Notes: generated by a model not told the origin, from the letters alone. A stretch of 64,000 nt of DNA from Dethiosulfatarculus sandiegensis (GCF_000931935.2 NZ_AZAC01000056.1:289359-353358), one strand, 5' to 3'; counted from the stretch's first letter, positions 40,494-49,914 are shown. Numbers and translations: made by a program.

Positions 40494-41267
40494 CTAGCCC
40501 AGGGCGCGGCGTCTTTGTCTGGAAAGGTCTCCTTCCAGATAATGCATCAGGTCCATGGTTGTGCGGGTGACCATCGGCGCATGCCTCACCTCTATGATGA
40601 TTTTGAGCACCCTTTCAAGATCCAGGAGGTCCAGAATATGACGCCAGTCGAGGGTGCCTTCCTCCAGTCCGTTATGTTCGTCTCTTTTGCCGCAGTTGTT
40701 GCTGGCATGTACATAGACCACCCGGTCCCTTATCCGGGAGATGAAGCTCTCCATGCTGCAACCCAGTTTGCCTTGTCCATGGCCGTTGTTCAAGTGACCC
40801 AGGTCCAGGACATAGCCCAGTTCGGGAAAGGAATCCAGGATGTCATAGGCGTGTTCCGCCACCAGGACGCTGTTGGATTCGAAAAGCATCTGCACACCTG
40901 AGTCAAGTGAGTAGGTGATCACTTCCTTGAGGCGTTTTTTATTGTAGGCCGAGCAAAAGCCGTCGTTTAGATGAAAAACAAACTGCCCGGCCCCGAGATA
41001 GCGGCAAATATCCAACTCTGCGGTGAGTATGGCCAGATTGGCTTTGGTAAAGGATTCATTGGGCTGAAATATTCCCTTGGTGCCTGAGTGGATGCTTAAA
41101 TCAACCCCCTCCATGTATCTTTTGACTTTTTCCAGAAAAAAGAGATTGAAATGCAGCTTGGAGTTTTGCCGGTTTATTTCAATGGTGTCAAAGCCAAGCT
41201 TGCCTATGTGCTTGTACCATTTGGCCTGATGGATTATTTGGGAGGTTATTCCGATTGAAGGATTCAT
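40494..41267 (-). CDS. Sugar phosphate isomerase/epimerase-like TIM-barrel protein
   Basis: A 257-residue xylose-isomerase-like/AP endonuclease 2 fold protein. Visible pieces are GFDTIEINRQNSKLHF, LSIHSGTKGIFQPN, MLFESNSVLVAEHA, GYVLDLGHLNNGHG and VYVHASNNCGKRDEHNGLEEG, with His/Glu/Asp residues placed as in metal-binding members of the clan, and IIEVRHAPMVT near the end. Substrate unknown; the family includes sugar isomerases, inosose dehydratase and endonuclease IV. It stands alone between the chelatase operon and the bamBC genes, with its own terminator. No signal peptide. Confidence 0.8.
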   Translation of the reverse strand: MNPSIGITSQIIHQAKWYKHIGKLGFDTIEINRQNSKLHFNLFFLEKVKRYMEGVDLSIHSGTKGIFQPNESFTKANLAILTAELDICRYLGAGQFVFHLNDGFCSAYNKKRLKEVITYSLDSGVQMLFESNSVLVAEHAYDILDSFPELGYVLDLGHLNNGHGQGKLGCSMESFISRIRDRVVYVHASNNCGKRDEHNGLEEGTLDWRHILDLLDLERVLKIIIEVRHAPMVTRTTMDLMHYLEGDLSRQRRRALG

Positions 41268-41408
41268 GATTGATCAATCCCTTGATTGCCGAATTAAAGG
41301 ATTACGACGCAAGCATAATTTGATTTTGGACACAAAAAACCGTCCTTAAAGCTGGTGCGGCGCCACAATCGGGCAGGCAAAACCCAACAGGCCGGAGGCG
41401 CTGTTCCC

Positions 41409-41939
41409 CTATTGCGTCATACCTTTTCTCGCCACCGCGTCAGAGAGCTTGTCAAACCCGAATTTGTCCAAAAGCGCCTCAACCCCTATATCAAGCTCCT
41501 CCGGATAGTCGTTTTCCTCCACTTCCTCTTCCCGCTCTTCATAAATCAAAACATCGTTTAAGCACTGCTCAACACATAAGGGCTTGTCTTCGCCCTCGCA
41601 CATGTCGCACCTGATGGGAAGGCCCGAGTCCGGCTCCTTGAAAACATCCCTCGAGGGACAGACCGCCCGGCAAAAGGCGCATTCCTCATATTCCTTGCCG
41701 TCGATTATGTACTTGTCCCTGCCCATGCATTCGGCCGGGGTGTATTCTCCGGCAAAGACCGGCACCCAAATGTCCTGCAGGGGATAGCGAACCACCCTAA
41801 TGCGGGAGCGGGCCGGGTTAATGCTGCTGTAGGGCGGAGAGGCGTGAAAGGCCGAGCAGATTACCTCGCAGGCCCTGCAGCCGTTGCACATATCAGCCTT
41901 GATGGTTATGGTCTTGATCTTTTTCTTCACCTTGGCCAT
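41409..41939 (-). CDS. BamC-like 4Fe-4S ferredoxin-type subunit
   Basis: A 176-residue iron-sulfur protein. Clusters: CNGCRACEVIC (first), CAFCRAVCPSRD plus a return cysteine pair, and CDMCEGEDKPLCVEQC. The IKTITIKADMCNGCRACEVIC opening and SSINPARSRIRVVRYPL match BamC-like electron-transfer subunits of tungsten aldehyde oxidoreductase-type complexes. It starts inside the 3' end of bamB-like with a 47-base overlap, so the two are translationally coupled. The acidic C-terminal 40 residues (EEREEEVEENDY) are unusual. It should pass electrons between the tungsten subunit and a partner not encoded here. Confidence 0.85.
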   Translation of the reverse strand: MAKVKKKIKTITIKADMCNGCRACEVICSAFHASPPYSSINPARSRIRVVRYPLQDIWVPVFAGEYTPAECMGRDKYIIDGKEYEECAFCRAVCPSRDVFKEPDSGLPIRCDMCEGEDKPLCVEQCLNDVLIYEEREEEVEENDYPEELDIGVEALLDKFGFDKLSDAVARKGMTQ

Positions 41940-43896
41940 TTTTCAGGAATCCTCTCTTTTCCAGGTCCTCGGCTACGTATCCCAAATCCAATGAGGTCAG
42001 GGTCTCTCTGGTTGGAATTCCTTCATCGTTCCAGCCCTTGAATTTGTAGTAGCTGTCCAGAAGCAGTTTCTCGTGTTCCGGATACCTTCTTTTCCAGTGG
42101 TCTTCCGGCGGCTTCTCATCCTGGCGTTTTAGGCCCCGCTTAATGTTGAAGGCCCTGTGCAGGTTTCTGGATCGCCGGACAATTTTCCTCACCCCCTCCT
42201 CATCAAGGTCCAAGCCCGTGGCTGCGGAGATCAGCTTGGGATAGTTGTGTATGTGGTAAGGGGGCTTTAAGCAGAAAGAGCCCATGCCAGCGCAGAAACC
42301 CAGGGCGTCATCCACATTGTGAACAATCTCCATCCAGTCCACGATTTCGCAGCACATGTCAGGGGTGGGGAAGAAGGGGTTTGCCTTTTCTCCCCTGGGC
42401 TCCCATTCGAGCAGGTATTGTTTGAATTTGGCGTCCGGAAGCTGGGGCCAGTCTTCCACAAAGGCCTCTCTCTGCTCCCTGGTGGGGAAGGGGGCCTGGG
42501 GCCAGTTGCCCTCGATCTGGGTGATGCTGATTTTTTCATTGGTGGCGTACATGAGGTAGTAAAGTGGGTCCAGCATGCCCAGTTTAAGGGGAAGCTGCTC
42601 GTGTTTTTTGATGGTGTTGTGGGCGAACTTTTCCGCCCCGTTGCCAATTTTTTTGGCTGCGTAATAGGTGCCGTCGGCCAGAATGTCCCCAATACCCTCC
42701 CTACGGGCGATTCGCTCCAGGAGCCAGTAAAAACGGCCTTTGCTGTCTTGGGGACAGCCCTCAAAATCCTTTTCCGCGAGGATGCCCGCTTCCAGAAGTT
42801 CCACGGCAAAGGCCATTATCTGTGGAGTGGAAAAGGCGTCAAACCCGTATTCCTGGGCCTTCTGCACGATTTTGAATGAAAAGTCAAGGTCATCTACATA
42901 GGCCGCCATGGCATAGGTCAGCTTGGAAAAACATTTCATCATGTAAGGCGGCACGTCTTTGTAATTAATAAGGGCGCCGCATTGCTGGGGGCAGTTGAAG
43001 CAGCTTATAAGGCGCTTGATGGCTTCTGTCTGGGTCTTGGACCACATTTTGTCTATCTCTTCGGTCCAAAAGGTTTTTCTCCGCTCCCGCGCATTGCCCC
43101 AGGCAAAGCTTTCGGTGTGCCATTTTTCGTCGGTGTGCTTCATTTCCTGAGGGGAGCCGATGCCGGAGAGAATGGTCATTACACCGGGGAGCGGGTTTTC
43201 ATTGCGGTAGTTGATGTATTTTTTGATCTCGGCCATGTGTTCCATGAATTTGGCGCCATCGGCCAGAAAGAGGTCCTTTGTACCCCTCACCGCAATGGCC
43301 TTTACCTTTTTGTCCCCCATTACAGCGCCGCCGCCTAGCCTGCTGGCGCTGGATCGACCCTGTTCTATGGAAGCCGTGAAGACCCGGTTTTCACCTGCCA
43401 GGCCAATGGCCGCCACCTGGGCGTTGGGCTGTTTCAGCTCCTGTCTGATCGCCTCCTGGGTTTCCAGGGCTCCCTTGCCTTTGAGATGGGAGGCGTCCCT
43501 TATCTCGACCTTGTCGTTGTTGATCCAGATATAGACCAGGTCTGGGGACTTGTTGCGCATGATGACCTTGTCATAGCCAGCGTATTTGAGTTCCGCCGCC
43601 CAGAAGCCCCCCATCATGGGGTATGCCAGAAGGTTGTTCTGGGGCGAGATGGTGCTGACGATGCTTCTGTTGCAGCTATAGGCCGGAGTGCCGCATAAAA
43701 GCCCGGCGGAAAAGATGAGCAGGTTTTCCGGGTCAAACGGCTTGGTCTCAGGGGGGACCCTTTCCCATAGTTCTTTGACATTGGTTCCAAGGCCGCCCAG
43801 GAACAGCCCCAGGTTTTCCGGGTCTGTTTCAACGCGTTCAATATTCCCGGTGGCCAGGTCGATTTCTAAATTGTATCCTGTTTCCGCGAACCTCAT
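41893..43896 (-). CDS. BamB-like tungsten-dependent oxidoreductase (benzoyl-CoA reductase/AOR family)
   Basis: A 667-residue member of the aldehyde ferredoxin oxidoreductase family. The opening MRFAETGYNLEIDLATGNIE, the GPLGTN-like GGLGTNVKELWERVPPE, and SAGLLCGTPAYSCNRSIVSTISPQ match BamB, the catalytic subunit of class II benzoyl-CoA reductase. The 4Fe-4S ligands CFNCPQQCG are near residues 297-305, and IKKHEQLPLKLGMLDPLYYLMY is a BamB-like stretch. The cofactor would be W-bis-tungstopterin. GGAAGG precedes the ATG. Downstream bamC-like follows. No other bam gene is in the window, so the true substrate (benzoyl-CoA or another aromatic or aldehyde) is inferred. Homology to BamB is strong by recall, not by search. 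Confidence 0.9.
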   Translation of the reverse strand: MRFAETGYNLEIDLATGNIERVETDPENLGLFLGGLGTNVKELWERVPPETKPFDPENLLIFSAGLLCGTPAYSCNRSIVSTISPQNNLLAYPMMGGFWAAELKYAGYDKVIMRNKSPDLVYIWINNDKVEIRDASHLKGKGALETQEAIRQELKQPNAQVAAIGLAGENRVFTASIEQGRSSASRLGGGAVMGDKKVKAIAVRGTKDLFLADGAKFMEHMAEIKKYINYRNENPLPGVMTILSGIGSPQEMKHTDEKWHTESFAWGNARERRKTFWTEEIDKMWSKTQTEAIKRLISCFNCPQQCGALINYKDVPPYMMKCFSKLTYAMAAYVDDLDFSFKIVQKAQEYGFDAFSTPQIMAFAVELLEAGILAEKDFEGCPQDSKGRFYWLLERIARREGIGDILADGTYYAAKKIGNGAEKFAHNTIKKHEQLPLKLGMLDPLYYLMYATNEKISITQIEGNWPQAPFPTREQREAFVEDWPQLPDAKFKQYLLEWEPRGEKANPFFPTPDMCCEIVDWMEIVHNVDDALGFCAGMGSFCLKPPYHIHNYPKLISAATGLDLDEEGVRKIVRRSRNLHRAFNIKRGLKRQDEKPPEDHWKRRYPEHEKLLLDSYYKFKGWNDEGIPTRETLTSLDLGYVAEDLEKRGFLKNGQGEEKDQDHNHQG

Positions 43897-44510
43897 GGCT
43901 ACCTTCCAGGCTTTCTTATGCGTGGTTTATGAGTAATTCCATTTTGGAATCTTGCTTTTTCAGCTCCCGGGCAGGCAATCCGGGAAACCTGCTTTACCCC
44001 CTCAAGGCTTTGAGAATTAGCCGTTCGGGTTCTGGAAACGGGATGCTGTAATTGGATAACCAGCCAAAAAAAACAATAAAACCGTTAAAGTGGTATTTTT
44101 AACTGGGCTAGTGAATACAAAATAGCTATATAGTAGCTAGATGTCAAGCAAAACATATGTCAAATTTGGCATATTCAAAGACAGAGAATCCGTTTGAGGT
44201 TTACCGAAGCTATCCGGCTGATTTGAAAACTATTTTATTGTTGCTTCTTACAGAACGGCTTATTGTTGGCAAGGCGGCGGGGCAAAAGATGAAGAAGTTG
44301 CCCCCTGTGGCGGCATGGCGTCCGTAGTCAATCCAGGCTTTGCCTTCAGAAAAACCGCAATTTAATATTAGAGCCCAATCTGTTTATAATTATTGTAGGC
44401 TGAGTTTTGATGACAAGCGGTGTTCCGACGCAGACCTAAGGAGACGGGACTTGACTCCTTAAGATTTGTACTCTACTTTTGGGAGCATTTCTTTTAATTG
44501 GAGGTGTACC
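43897..44510. promoter_or_regulatory. Divergent region bamB/tsaC with palindromes
   Basis: No gene seen in 614 bases. Structures: ATTCCA-TTT-TGGAAT (43936-43950), 40 bases upstream of the bamB-like start; two TAGCTA palindromes 5 bases apart (44123-44139); a 20-base near-perfect palindrome ATATGTCAAATTTGGCATAT (44155-44174, one T-G mismatch); and GGGGCAA/TTGCCCC (44279-44304). A TATAAT occurs at 44385-44390 ahead of tsaC. These are operator candidates; the binding proteins are unknown. Confidence 0.5.
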
Positions 44511-45119
44511 TTGATCCTTACGATCAACCCCGAAAATCCCCAACCACGCCTGATCGCCCGCGTGGTTGACACCCTGAAAAAAGGGGGGGTGGTCGCCTAT
44601 CCTACGGATACGGTTTACGGCCTGGGTTGCGATATCATGAATAAAAAGGCGATCAAGAAGGTGCACCAGATTAAGCGCCAGCCCGCTGCCAAGCCTTTTT
44701 CCTTTATTTGTCCCGGGTTAACCGAGTTGAGCCATTACGCCAGGGTGACCAACTATGCTTACAAGACCCTGAAGCGTCTTTTGCCGGGCCCTTACACCTT
44801 TATCCTGGAAGGCTCCCGCGAGGTGCCCAAGATGATGCTTACCAAACGCAAGACTGCGGGCATCAGGGTGCCGGATCATCCCATCTGTCTGGCTATTGTG
44901 GAGGCTTTGGGGCATCCGATCATCTCAACCAGCGCAACAAACCCCGAAGGCCATATCCTGGACCAGGCCTGGGAAATTGAAGAGGCTTTGGGGCATCAGT
45001 TGGATTTGGTTGTGGATGGTGGTCCGGTCTCCGGGCTGCTTTCCAGTGTGGTCAGCCTGGTGGAAGATGCGCCGGAGATTATCCGCGAAGGCGCCGGTGC
45101 GGTTGACGAGTTCAGATAA
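44511..45119 (+). CDS. L-threonylcarbamoyladenylate synthase (TsaC/Sua5-YrdC domain)
   Basis: Makes threonylcarbamoyl-AMP for t6A37 of ANN-decoding tRNAs. The 202-residue YrdC domain shows GGVVAYPTDTVYGLGCDI, IKRQPAAKPFSFIC (KR-x-K-P binding of AMP) and the STSATNPEG tail motif. The TTG at 44511 is preferred because GGAGGTG lies 6 bases upstream; the open frame extends further left without family residues. It is a YrdC-only TsaC-type protein with no C-terminal Sua5 domain. Standing alone between divergent palindromes and a convergent hybrid kinase. Confidence 0.93.
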   Translation: MILTINPENPQPRLIARVVDTLKKGGVVAYPTDTVYGLGCDIMNKKAIKKVHQIKRQPAAKPFSFICPGLTELSHYARVTNYAYKTLKRLLPGPYTFILEGSREVPKMMLTKRKTAGIRVPDHPICLAIVEALGHPIISTSATNPEGHILDQAWEIEEALGHQLDLVVDGGPVSGLLSSVVSLVEDAPEIIREGAGAVDEFR

Positions 45120-45142
45120 ACGGCTTACTTAGTTTTAGTTTT

Positions 45143-48100
45143 TTATTCCCGGCGCGGTACGTTTATTGAGGAAAGGGTTTTCTTGTGGCTTTTAATCCCC
45201 GTTATCAGGTTATTTATTTCCAGATTGAATCTTTCGAGCAGTTTGTCATAGGTTCTTTTTTCCCTTATGGCCATTTCCAGTTCCCTGGTGGCTTTTTCCA
45301 GCGCCTGTGCTCCCAAGGTGGCGGCCGTACCCTTCAGTGAGTGCATCAGCTTGGCGGCATTTTCAGTATCCCGGTCCAAAAGGGCCTGGTTAATACTTGG
45401 TCCACTCTCTGTATTGTGTGCCAGGAACAGATCCAGAAGCTCTTCAAACAGCTCCTTATCATCCCCCACAGACCGCATGGCGGCCTGCCTGGATATGCCG
45501 GGCAGATACTCTTCTTCTTTTTGGGGCTCGGCCGGGGGGGCTTTCTTATCGGTTGAGGCGGTTTTTCCCTTTATCCATTTTAAAAGCACACTTTCAAGTG
45601 TTTTGGGGTCAATGGGCTTGCCTATGTGGTCGTCCATGCCCGCAGACAGGCATTTTTCCCTGTCGCCGCTCATGGTGTGGGCGGTCATGGCTATTATGGG
45701 CAGGTCCTTGAGCGCCGGATTTTGGCGGATAAGCCTGGTGGCCTGCAAGCCGTCCATTATGGGCATTTGTATGTCCATGAGCACTACCTGATATTCACCT
45801 TCCTTCACCATATGCACCGCCTGCTCCCCGTTTTTGGCTGAATCCCATTCAAGCCCCAGGTTGTGCAAAAAACCCTCGGCAACCTGACGGTTGATCTGAT
45901 TGTCTTCCACCAAAAGCACCTTGCCCGAAAGGACGGTTTTTGGGGCCGAAGCCTTCTTAGGCGGATGTTTTTTGAAAAGATCCGGCATCGATTTTCCGAG
46001 GGTGTGGAAAATGGTGTCCAAAAGTACATCTTTCCCAAAAGGCTTTAGCAAGGGGCCGCCAAGGCGAAGGTCTTTCACCCCTTGGCGCATCTTTTCGTTG
46101 TCATAACCCGAAACCATTATCGCATGAGGCTTGGTTTCTTCTGTGACGGAATCAAAGATGGTCTGAACGGTCTCAACTCCGTTCATGCCCGGCATGTCGT
46201 AATCCACTATTATCAGTTCAAAAGGCCTGATCCGGCCTTTTGTCTGTACAAGTTTGAGTGCTTCTTCTCCACTGGTTACACCGGTTGCCTGCATGGCCAG
46301 GGATTCCAGCATATTTGAAATGATCTTGCCGGAGGTCTGGTTGTCATCCACCACCAGCACCCTCAGCCATTTCAGCTCTGTGGGTAGTTTGGCTTTTTGG
46401 ATGACGCTTTTTTCCGTGCTCTCCAGTTTGACCGTAAAGATGAATTCACTGCCCTTGCCGGGTTTGCTCTTGACCTGGATGTCCCCACCCATCATCTGCA
46501 CCAGGCGTTTGGAGATGGTGAGTCCCAGGCCGGTTCCCCCATATCTGCGGGTTATAGATGCGTCTCCCTGGGTAAAGGGCCTGAACAGACGGTTCATCTC
46601 TCTTTGGCTCATGCCAATGCCCGTATCACGGACCGTGAATTCCAGGGTTGTGGTCAGGCCTTTCATCTCAAGCGGTTTGACCGAGACAAAAATTTCGCCT
46701 TTTTCAGTGAATTTTATGGCATTTGAGCAGAGGTTCAGCAACACCTGGGTAAGGCGCAGGGCATCGCCTTTGTAATTTTCCGGCGCCTCCGCCGAGGCAT
46801 GGATCAGGAATTCAAGTTTCTTTTCCCTGGCATTTTCAACCAAAATGGAAGCAGTCTGGTCCAACACTTCCTGCAACTGAAACTGGGACCTTTCCATTTC
46901 CAGCCTGCCCGCCTCTATTTTGGAGAAATCCAGAATATCGTTGATTATTCGTAAGAGGGAATTGGCGGCCGTCTTGATTTTTGAAAGATAATCCACTAGA
47001 TGGGGCGGAACTTCGGTTTGAAGGGCAAGATGGGCCATACCCAGGACCACATTCATGGGGGTTCTTATCTCATGGCTCATGTTGGCCAGGAATTCATCTT
47101 TGGCCCTGGTCGCCTCTTTTGCCTTGTGGGTGGCGAGTTGCAGGCTTTCTTCCATCTTCACCCGTTGGGTGATATCCCGCATCGATTGGATGGCTCCGTT
47201 GGGAAGCCCCCTGGAATTGTAGAGCACCCTGGCGGAGCTCAAGAGCCATAAGCCTCCGTCTCCCAAGTGGGGATGATAGGATAGTCCGGTGAGGGTTTCG
47301 TCCTGCTTGCTGACCTGTTCGTAGCTTTTGGCCGCCTGTTGATCCCAATTAAGGGCCAGATCCAAAAGAGAGGGGCGTCTTTCCCTGAAAAAAGGCAGAG
47401 AATGTTCAAAATCGCTTTTACCTATCATTTGATCTGCGGGGATCTCGGTGAGTATCTCCAAAGCCAGGTTCCAGGCCTCAATGCGTCCTTCCTTGTCAAT
47501 AACCCAGGTGGGATCAGGCAGAAAATTGATTAGCTGTTCAAGCCTTCTTCGGGCCTCCTCGCTTTCAAATTCTGCTTTTATCCTTGGAGTTATGTCCAAT
47601 ATGGCCCCATCCAGCCAGACCACCGGGCCATTTTCATCGATGGATACGCCCAAGCCCCTTTCATGCACCCATTTTATGTCACCCGAGGTGTGAAGCACCC
47701 GGTAATCAATGGCATATGGTTTGTGCTCCGCCAAAGCGGCTTTGATTTCGGCCTCAACCATTCCCCTGTCTTCGGGGTGTATGCTGTCGGCAAAGGCCAG
47801 TTTACGATTACCTATGAAATTTTTAGCTTTATGACCCGTGAGTTCAAAGACAGCATCACTTATGTAATGCATGGTCCAGAATTCATCCAGAGCGCAGCGA
47901 TAGATCACCCCCGGCAGGTTATTCACCAGGGATTGAAAGCGCTTTTCGCCGTGAGGCAGTTGGGGGGAGGCTGTTATCCGGTTGGTTGAGCCTGGATCTT
48001 CCTGAGCAAATTCCAGCTCCAGCGCCTTTTCCAGGGCGGTCACATCCCGCATGATGTGCAAGATTCCCTTAAGCTTGCCCCCGCTGTCTTTTAGGGGCCT

Positions 48101-48484
48101 TGACTGTACGCGGAATAATTGGCGTTTTCCTTGGGGCGAGATGAGCTCATAGAGGGTGTTGAAAGGCTTCAGGGTTGCGAAAACCCTTTCAATCGGGCAG
48201 GCCCTCTCTTCAGCCGGGCAGGGGGTCTTACGTCCGAAGAAATATTCGTAACAACAATGATATTTGCTGCCTCTCGATAGCTTCAGTTGCTCGCGAAATT
48301 TTTGATTGGTCTTCAGAATGAGGTGGTCTTTGTCTGTGATCCAGGCCGGTTCGGTCAAAGCCTCTAAAACGGCATCCGCGGAGTCTGCTGAAAAGGTCTC
48401 ACTCTCAGTTAAGGTTTCTGAATCCCTGTCCTTGGTTAAGTTGTCTTTGGGGAGGTCGTTCATCGGCATAAAACCCGTTGGCAT
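45143..48484 (-). CDS. Hybrid sensor histidine kinase with three PAS, two receivers and HPt
   Basis: A 1113-residue soluble kinase with no transmembrane segments. The order is PAS1 (about 35-150, with a Cys-rich stretch CCYEYFFGRKTPCPAEERACP), PAS2 (180-305), PAS3 (310-430), HisKA with the phospho-His in MSHEIRTPMN (about 473), HATPase (NLCSNAIKF, DTGIGM, GGTGLGLTISK), receiver 1 (VDYDMPGMNG), receiver 2 (VLMDIQMPIMDG) and HPt (LMHSLKGTAATLGA). So it is a full phosphorelay in one chain, needing a separate output regulator. The Cys-rich PAS1 may hold iron-sulfur, haem or redox-sensitive thiols. No regulator is adjacent. The start ATG lies just inside a palindrome. Confidence 0.95.
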   Translation of the reverse strand: MPTGFMPMNDLPKDNLTKDRDSETLTESETFSADSADAVLEALTEPAWITDKDHLILKTNQKFREQLKLSRGSKYHCCYEYFFGRKTPCPAEERACPIERVFATLKPFNTLYELISPQGKRQLFRVQSRPLKDSGGKLKGILHIMRDVTALEKALELEFAQEDPGSTNRITASPQLPHGEKRFQSLVNNLPGVIYRCALDEFWTMHYISDAVFELTGHKAKNFIGNRKLAFADSIHPEDRGMVEAEIKAALAEHKPYAIDYRVLHTSGDIKWVHERGLGVSIDENGPVVWLDGAILDITPRIKAEFESEEARRRLEQLINFLPDPTWVIDKEGRIEAWNLALEILTEIPADQMIGKSDFEHSLPFFRERRPSLLDLALNWDQQAAKSYEQVSKQDETLTGLSYHPHLGDGGLWLLSSARVLYNSRGLPNGAIQSMRDITQRVKMEESLQLATHKAKEATRAKDEFLANMSHEIRTPMNVVLGMAHLALQTEVPPHLVDYLSKIKTAANSLLRIINDILDFSKIEAGRLEMERSQFQLQEVLDQTASILVENAREKKLEFLIHASAEAPENYKGDALRLTQVLLNLCSNAIKFTEKGEIFVSVKPLEMKGLTTTLEFTVRDTGIGMSQREMNRLFRPFTQGDASITRRYGGTGLGLTISKRLVQMMGGDIQVKSKPGKGSEFIFTVKLESTEKSVIQKAKLPTELKWLRVLVVDDNQTSGKIISNMLESLAMQATGVTSGEEALKLVQTKGRIRPFELIIVDYDMPGMNGVETVQTIFDSVTEETKPHAIMVSGYDNEKMRQGVKDLRLGGPLLKPFGKDVLLDTIFHTLGKSMPDLFKKHPPKKASAPKTVLSGKVLLVEDNQINRQVAEGFLHNLGLEWDSAKNGEQAVHMVKEGEYQVVLMDIQMPIMDGLQATRLIRQNPALKDLPIIAMTAHTMSGDREKCLSAGMDDHIGKPIDPKTLESVLLKWIKGKTASTDKKAPPAEPQKEEEYLPGISRQAAMRSVGDDKELFEELLDLFLAHNTESGPSINQALLDRDTENAAKLMHSLKGTAATLGAQALEKATRELEMAIREKRTYDKLLERFNLEINNLITGIKSHKKTLSSINVPRRE

Positions 48485-48487
48485 TAC

Positions 48488-48506
48488 GAATACCCGATTG
48501 GTATTC
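48488..48506. promoter_or_regulatory. Palindrome GAATACC-N5-GGTATTC at the hybrid kinase start
   Basis: A perfect 7-bp inverted repeat with a 5-base centre sits 3 bases upstream of the ATG of the hybrid kinase on minus. It is placed to act as an operator or as an RNA hairpin over the ribosome site. Confidence 0.45.
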
Positions 48507-48896
48507 CTGAATATGTATTAGATTATAAGCTATTTGCCGTTTAATCCAGAAAAATAACCTGATCGGAGGCAGTTGAGGCATTTAAGAATGCTGCGATAGA
48601 GATAAATATCATCTTTGCATAAATTATATAGGATTAATACTATTGTTTGAGTTTTTAAGTAACCGATTTGGCAACATTCGACAATACCTAGAAAATTATT
48701 GGCCTTTGCCGTGAGGGAAGGACTAGTACCCGATAAAGATTGGCTTTTGTATTGTGTGTTGAGTTATAATTGAATAGTTTGGCTTAGTTAACTAAGGCTT
48801 TTCCGTTTATCGTTTCACATGGTGAGTAGCTTGGACTGAAGAGAAAAAGTGTAAGGATTAATTGTTCCTCCATTCATATCAAGGGTTGATTCTCAT
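48507..48896. other. Intergenic AT-rich region between hybrid kinase and PilZ gene
   Basis: About 390 bases with no gene seen. It is AT-rich and must carry promoters for both divergent genes. I could not define a -35/-10 pair with confidence. AAGGG (48881-48885) lies 11 bases before the PilZ start. Confidence 0.6.
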
Positions 48897-49592
48897 ATGG
48901 AATTGGAAGAACTGCTTAGACAAATGGGAGGGAGCGACCAACTCCAGGTTGATATCCCTTGTAAGTTGCTTTTAAGTCTGGAAGGAGTGGAGAGCAACCT
49001 CCATGCCAGCTTAGTTGGAATGGAGACTTCCAAGTACCTGATTATCAGCACACCGCAGATTGACACCAGAGTTCGGGGCAAGTTTCAACCGGGCGTGCCC
49101 ATGGTTGTGAAATATCTCCACGGCGGGTCTATATTTGCCTTTCAGTCCACCGTTTTGAGTACGGTTAATAAACCTTTTAACCTGACTTTTTCGACCTTTC
49201 CCAAGATTGTATCCCGGCATGAGCTGCGCAAAGCCGACCGGGCGGAATGCTACCTGACTGCGGCCTTGCAATTGGGGGATGCCAATCTGGCCGGCTCGAT
49301 CATTGACATCAGTACTGGCGGTTGCCGTTTTGTCTGTAAGAAAAAGGCCAGCGCCAAGGTCCCCCAATTGGCGGTGGATGCCGAGTTTGAGATCTATTTC
49401 AAACTGGGGGCCGCGACCAGCGCCCAGAAAGTCAGGGGAGTGGTGCGGAATATCATTAATGAACGGGGAATGGTGGCTGTGGGGATTGAATTTCATGAGA
49501 TCAACCCGGAACAGAATTTTGCCCTTTCCAGGTTCGTACGTGAGTCCCTGAATATTGTGGAGCTTAAGGAGCGCCTGCGCAGGCTGGGATGA
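48897..49592 (+). CDS. PilZ-domain protein (YcgR-like c-di-GMP receptor)
   Basis: A 231-residue protein with an N-terminal YcgR-N-like domain (residues about 15-100) and a C-terminal PilZ domain. The c-di-GMP motif is RHELRKADRAEC (RxxxR at about 104-108, in SRHELRKADRAEC), followed by SIIDISTGGCRF, the D/N-x-S-x-x-G motif. YcgR-type proteins brake flagellar motors or regulate other c-di-GMP outputs. Not linked to flagellar or diguanylate cyclase genes in the window. The ATG follows AAGGG at 11 bases. A strong terminator follows. Confidence 0.9.
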   Translation: MELEELLRQMGGSDQLQVDIPCKLLLSLEGVESNLHASLVGMETSKYLIISTPQIDTRVRGKFQPGVPMVVKYLHGGSIFAFQSTVLSTVNKPFNLTFSTFPKIVSRHELRKADRAECYLTAALQLGDANLAGSIIDISTGGCRFVCKKKASAKVPQLAVDAEFEIYFKLGAATSAQKVRGVVRNIINERGMVAVGIEFHEINPEQNFALSRFVRESLNIVELKERLRRLG

Positions 49593-49632
49593 TCTTGGCC
49601 CCCCGGGCGCATGCATGCCTTGGCTGTTTTAT

Positions 49633-49664
49633 CCGGTTGGCAAAGCCTCTCCAACCGGTTTTTT
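49633..49664 (+). terminator. Terminator after the PilZ gene
   Basis: A perfect 8-bp stem CCGGTTGG/CCAACCGG with a 10-base loop and a TTTTTT run. Confidence 0.9.
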
Positions 49665-49885
49665 ATGTCCTCCCCCCTGCTTGTTTAAGCAAAAGCTTGC
49701 CATAAGTTGTGTATTAGCTTTAATTTGGTTTTGATTTAAATTGGTTAACTGGTCATTTTGATTCTTTGAGCTGAGTATTATTTTAATTTTTTTGATCTAC
49801 ATGAAACAATACTGCTTGGGTTTGCGTCTATAATAAGGTACCTAAAGGCAAAAGTATTAGACATTGCCCGATCAGCCGGGCCGGC

Positions 49886-49914
49886 TTGACGGGTTATCTT
49901 GGCGAACATATAGT
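49886..49914 (+). promoter_or_regulatory. Sigma-70-type promoter for the mla operon
   Basis: TTGACG (49886-49891), a 17-base spacer and TATAGT (49909-49914): five of six matches in each box. It lies 54 bases before the MlaE start, in an otherwise gene-free 300-base gap, and is well placed for the mlaE-mlaF-mce transcript. Confidence 0.65.
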
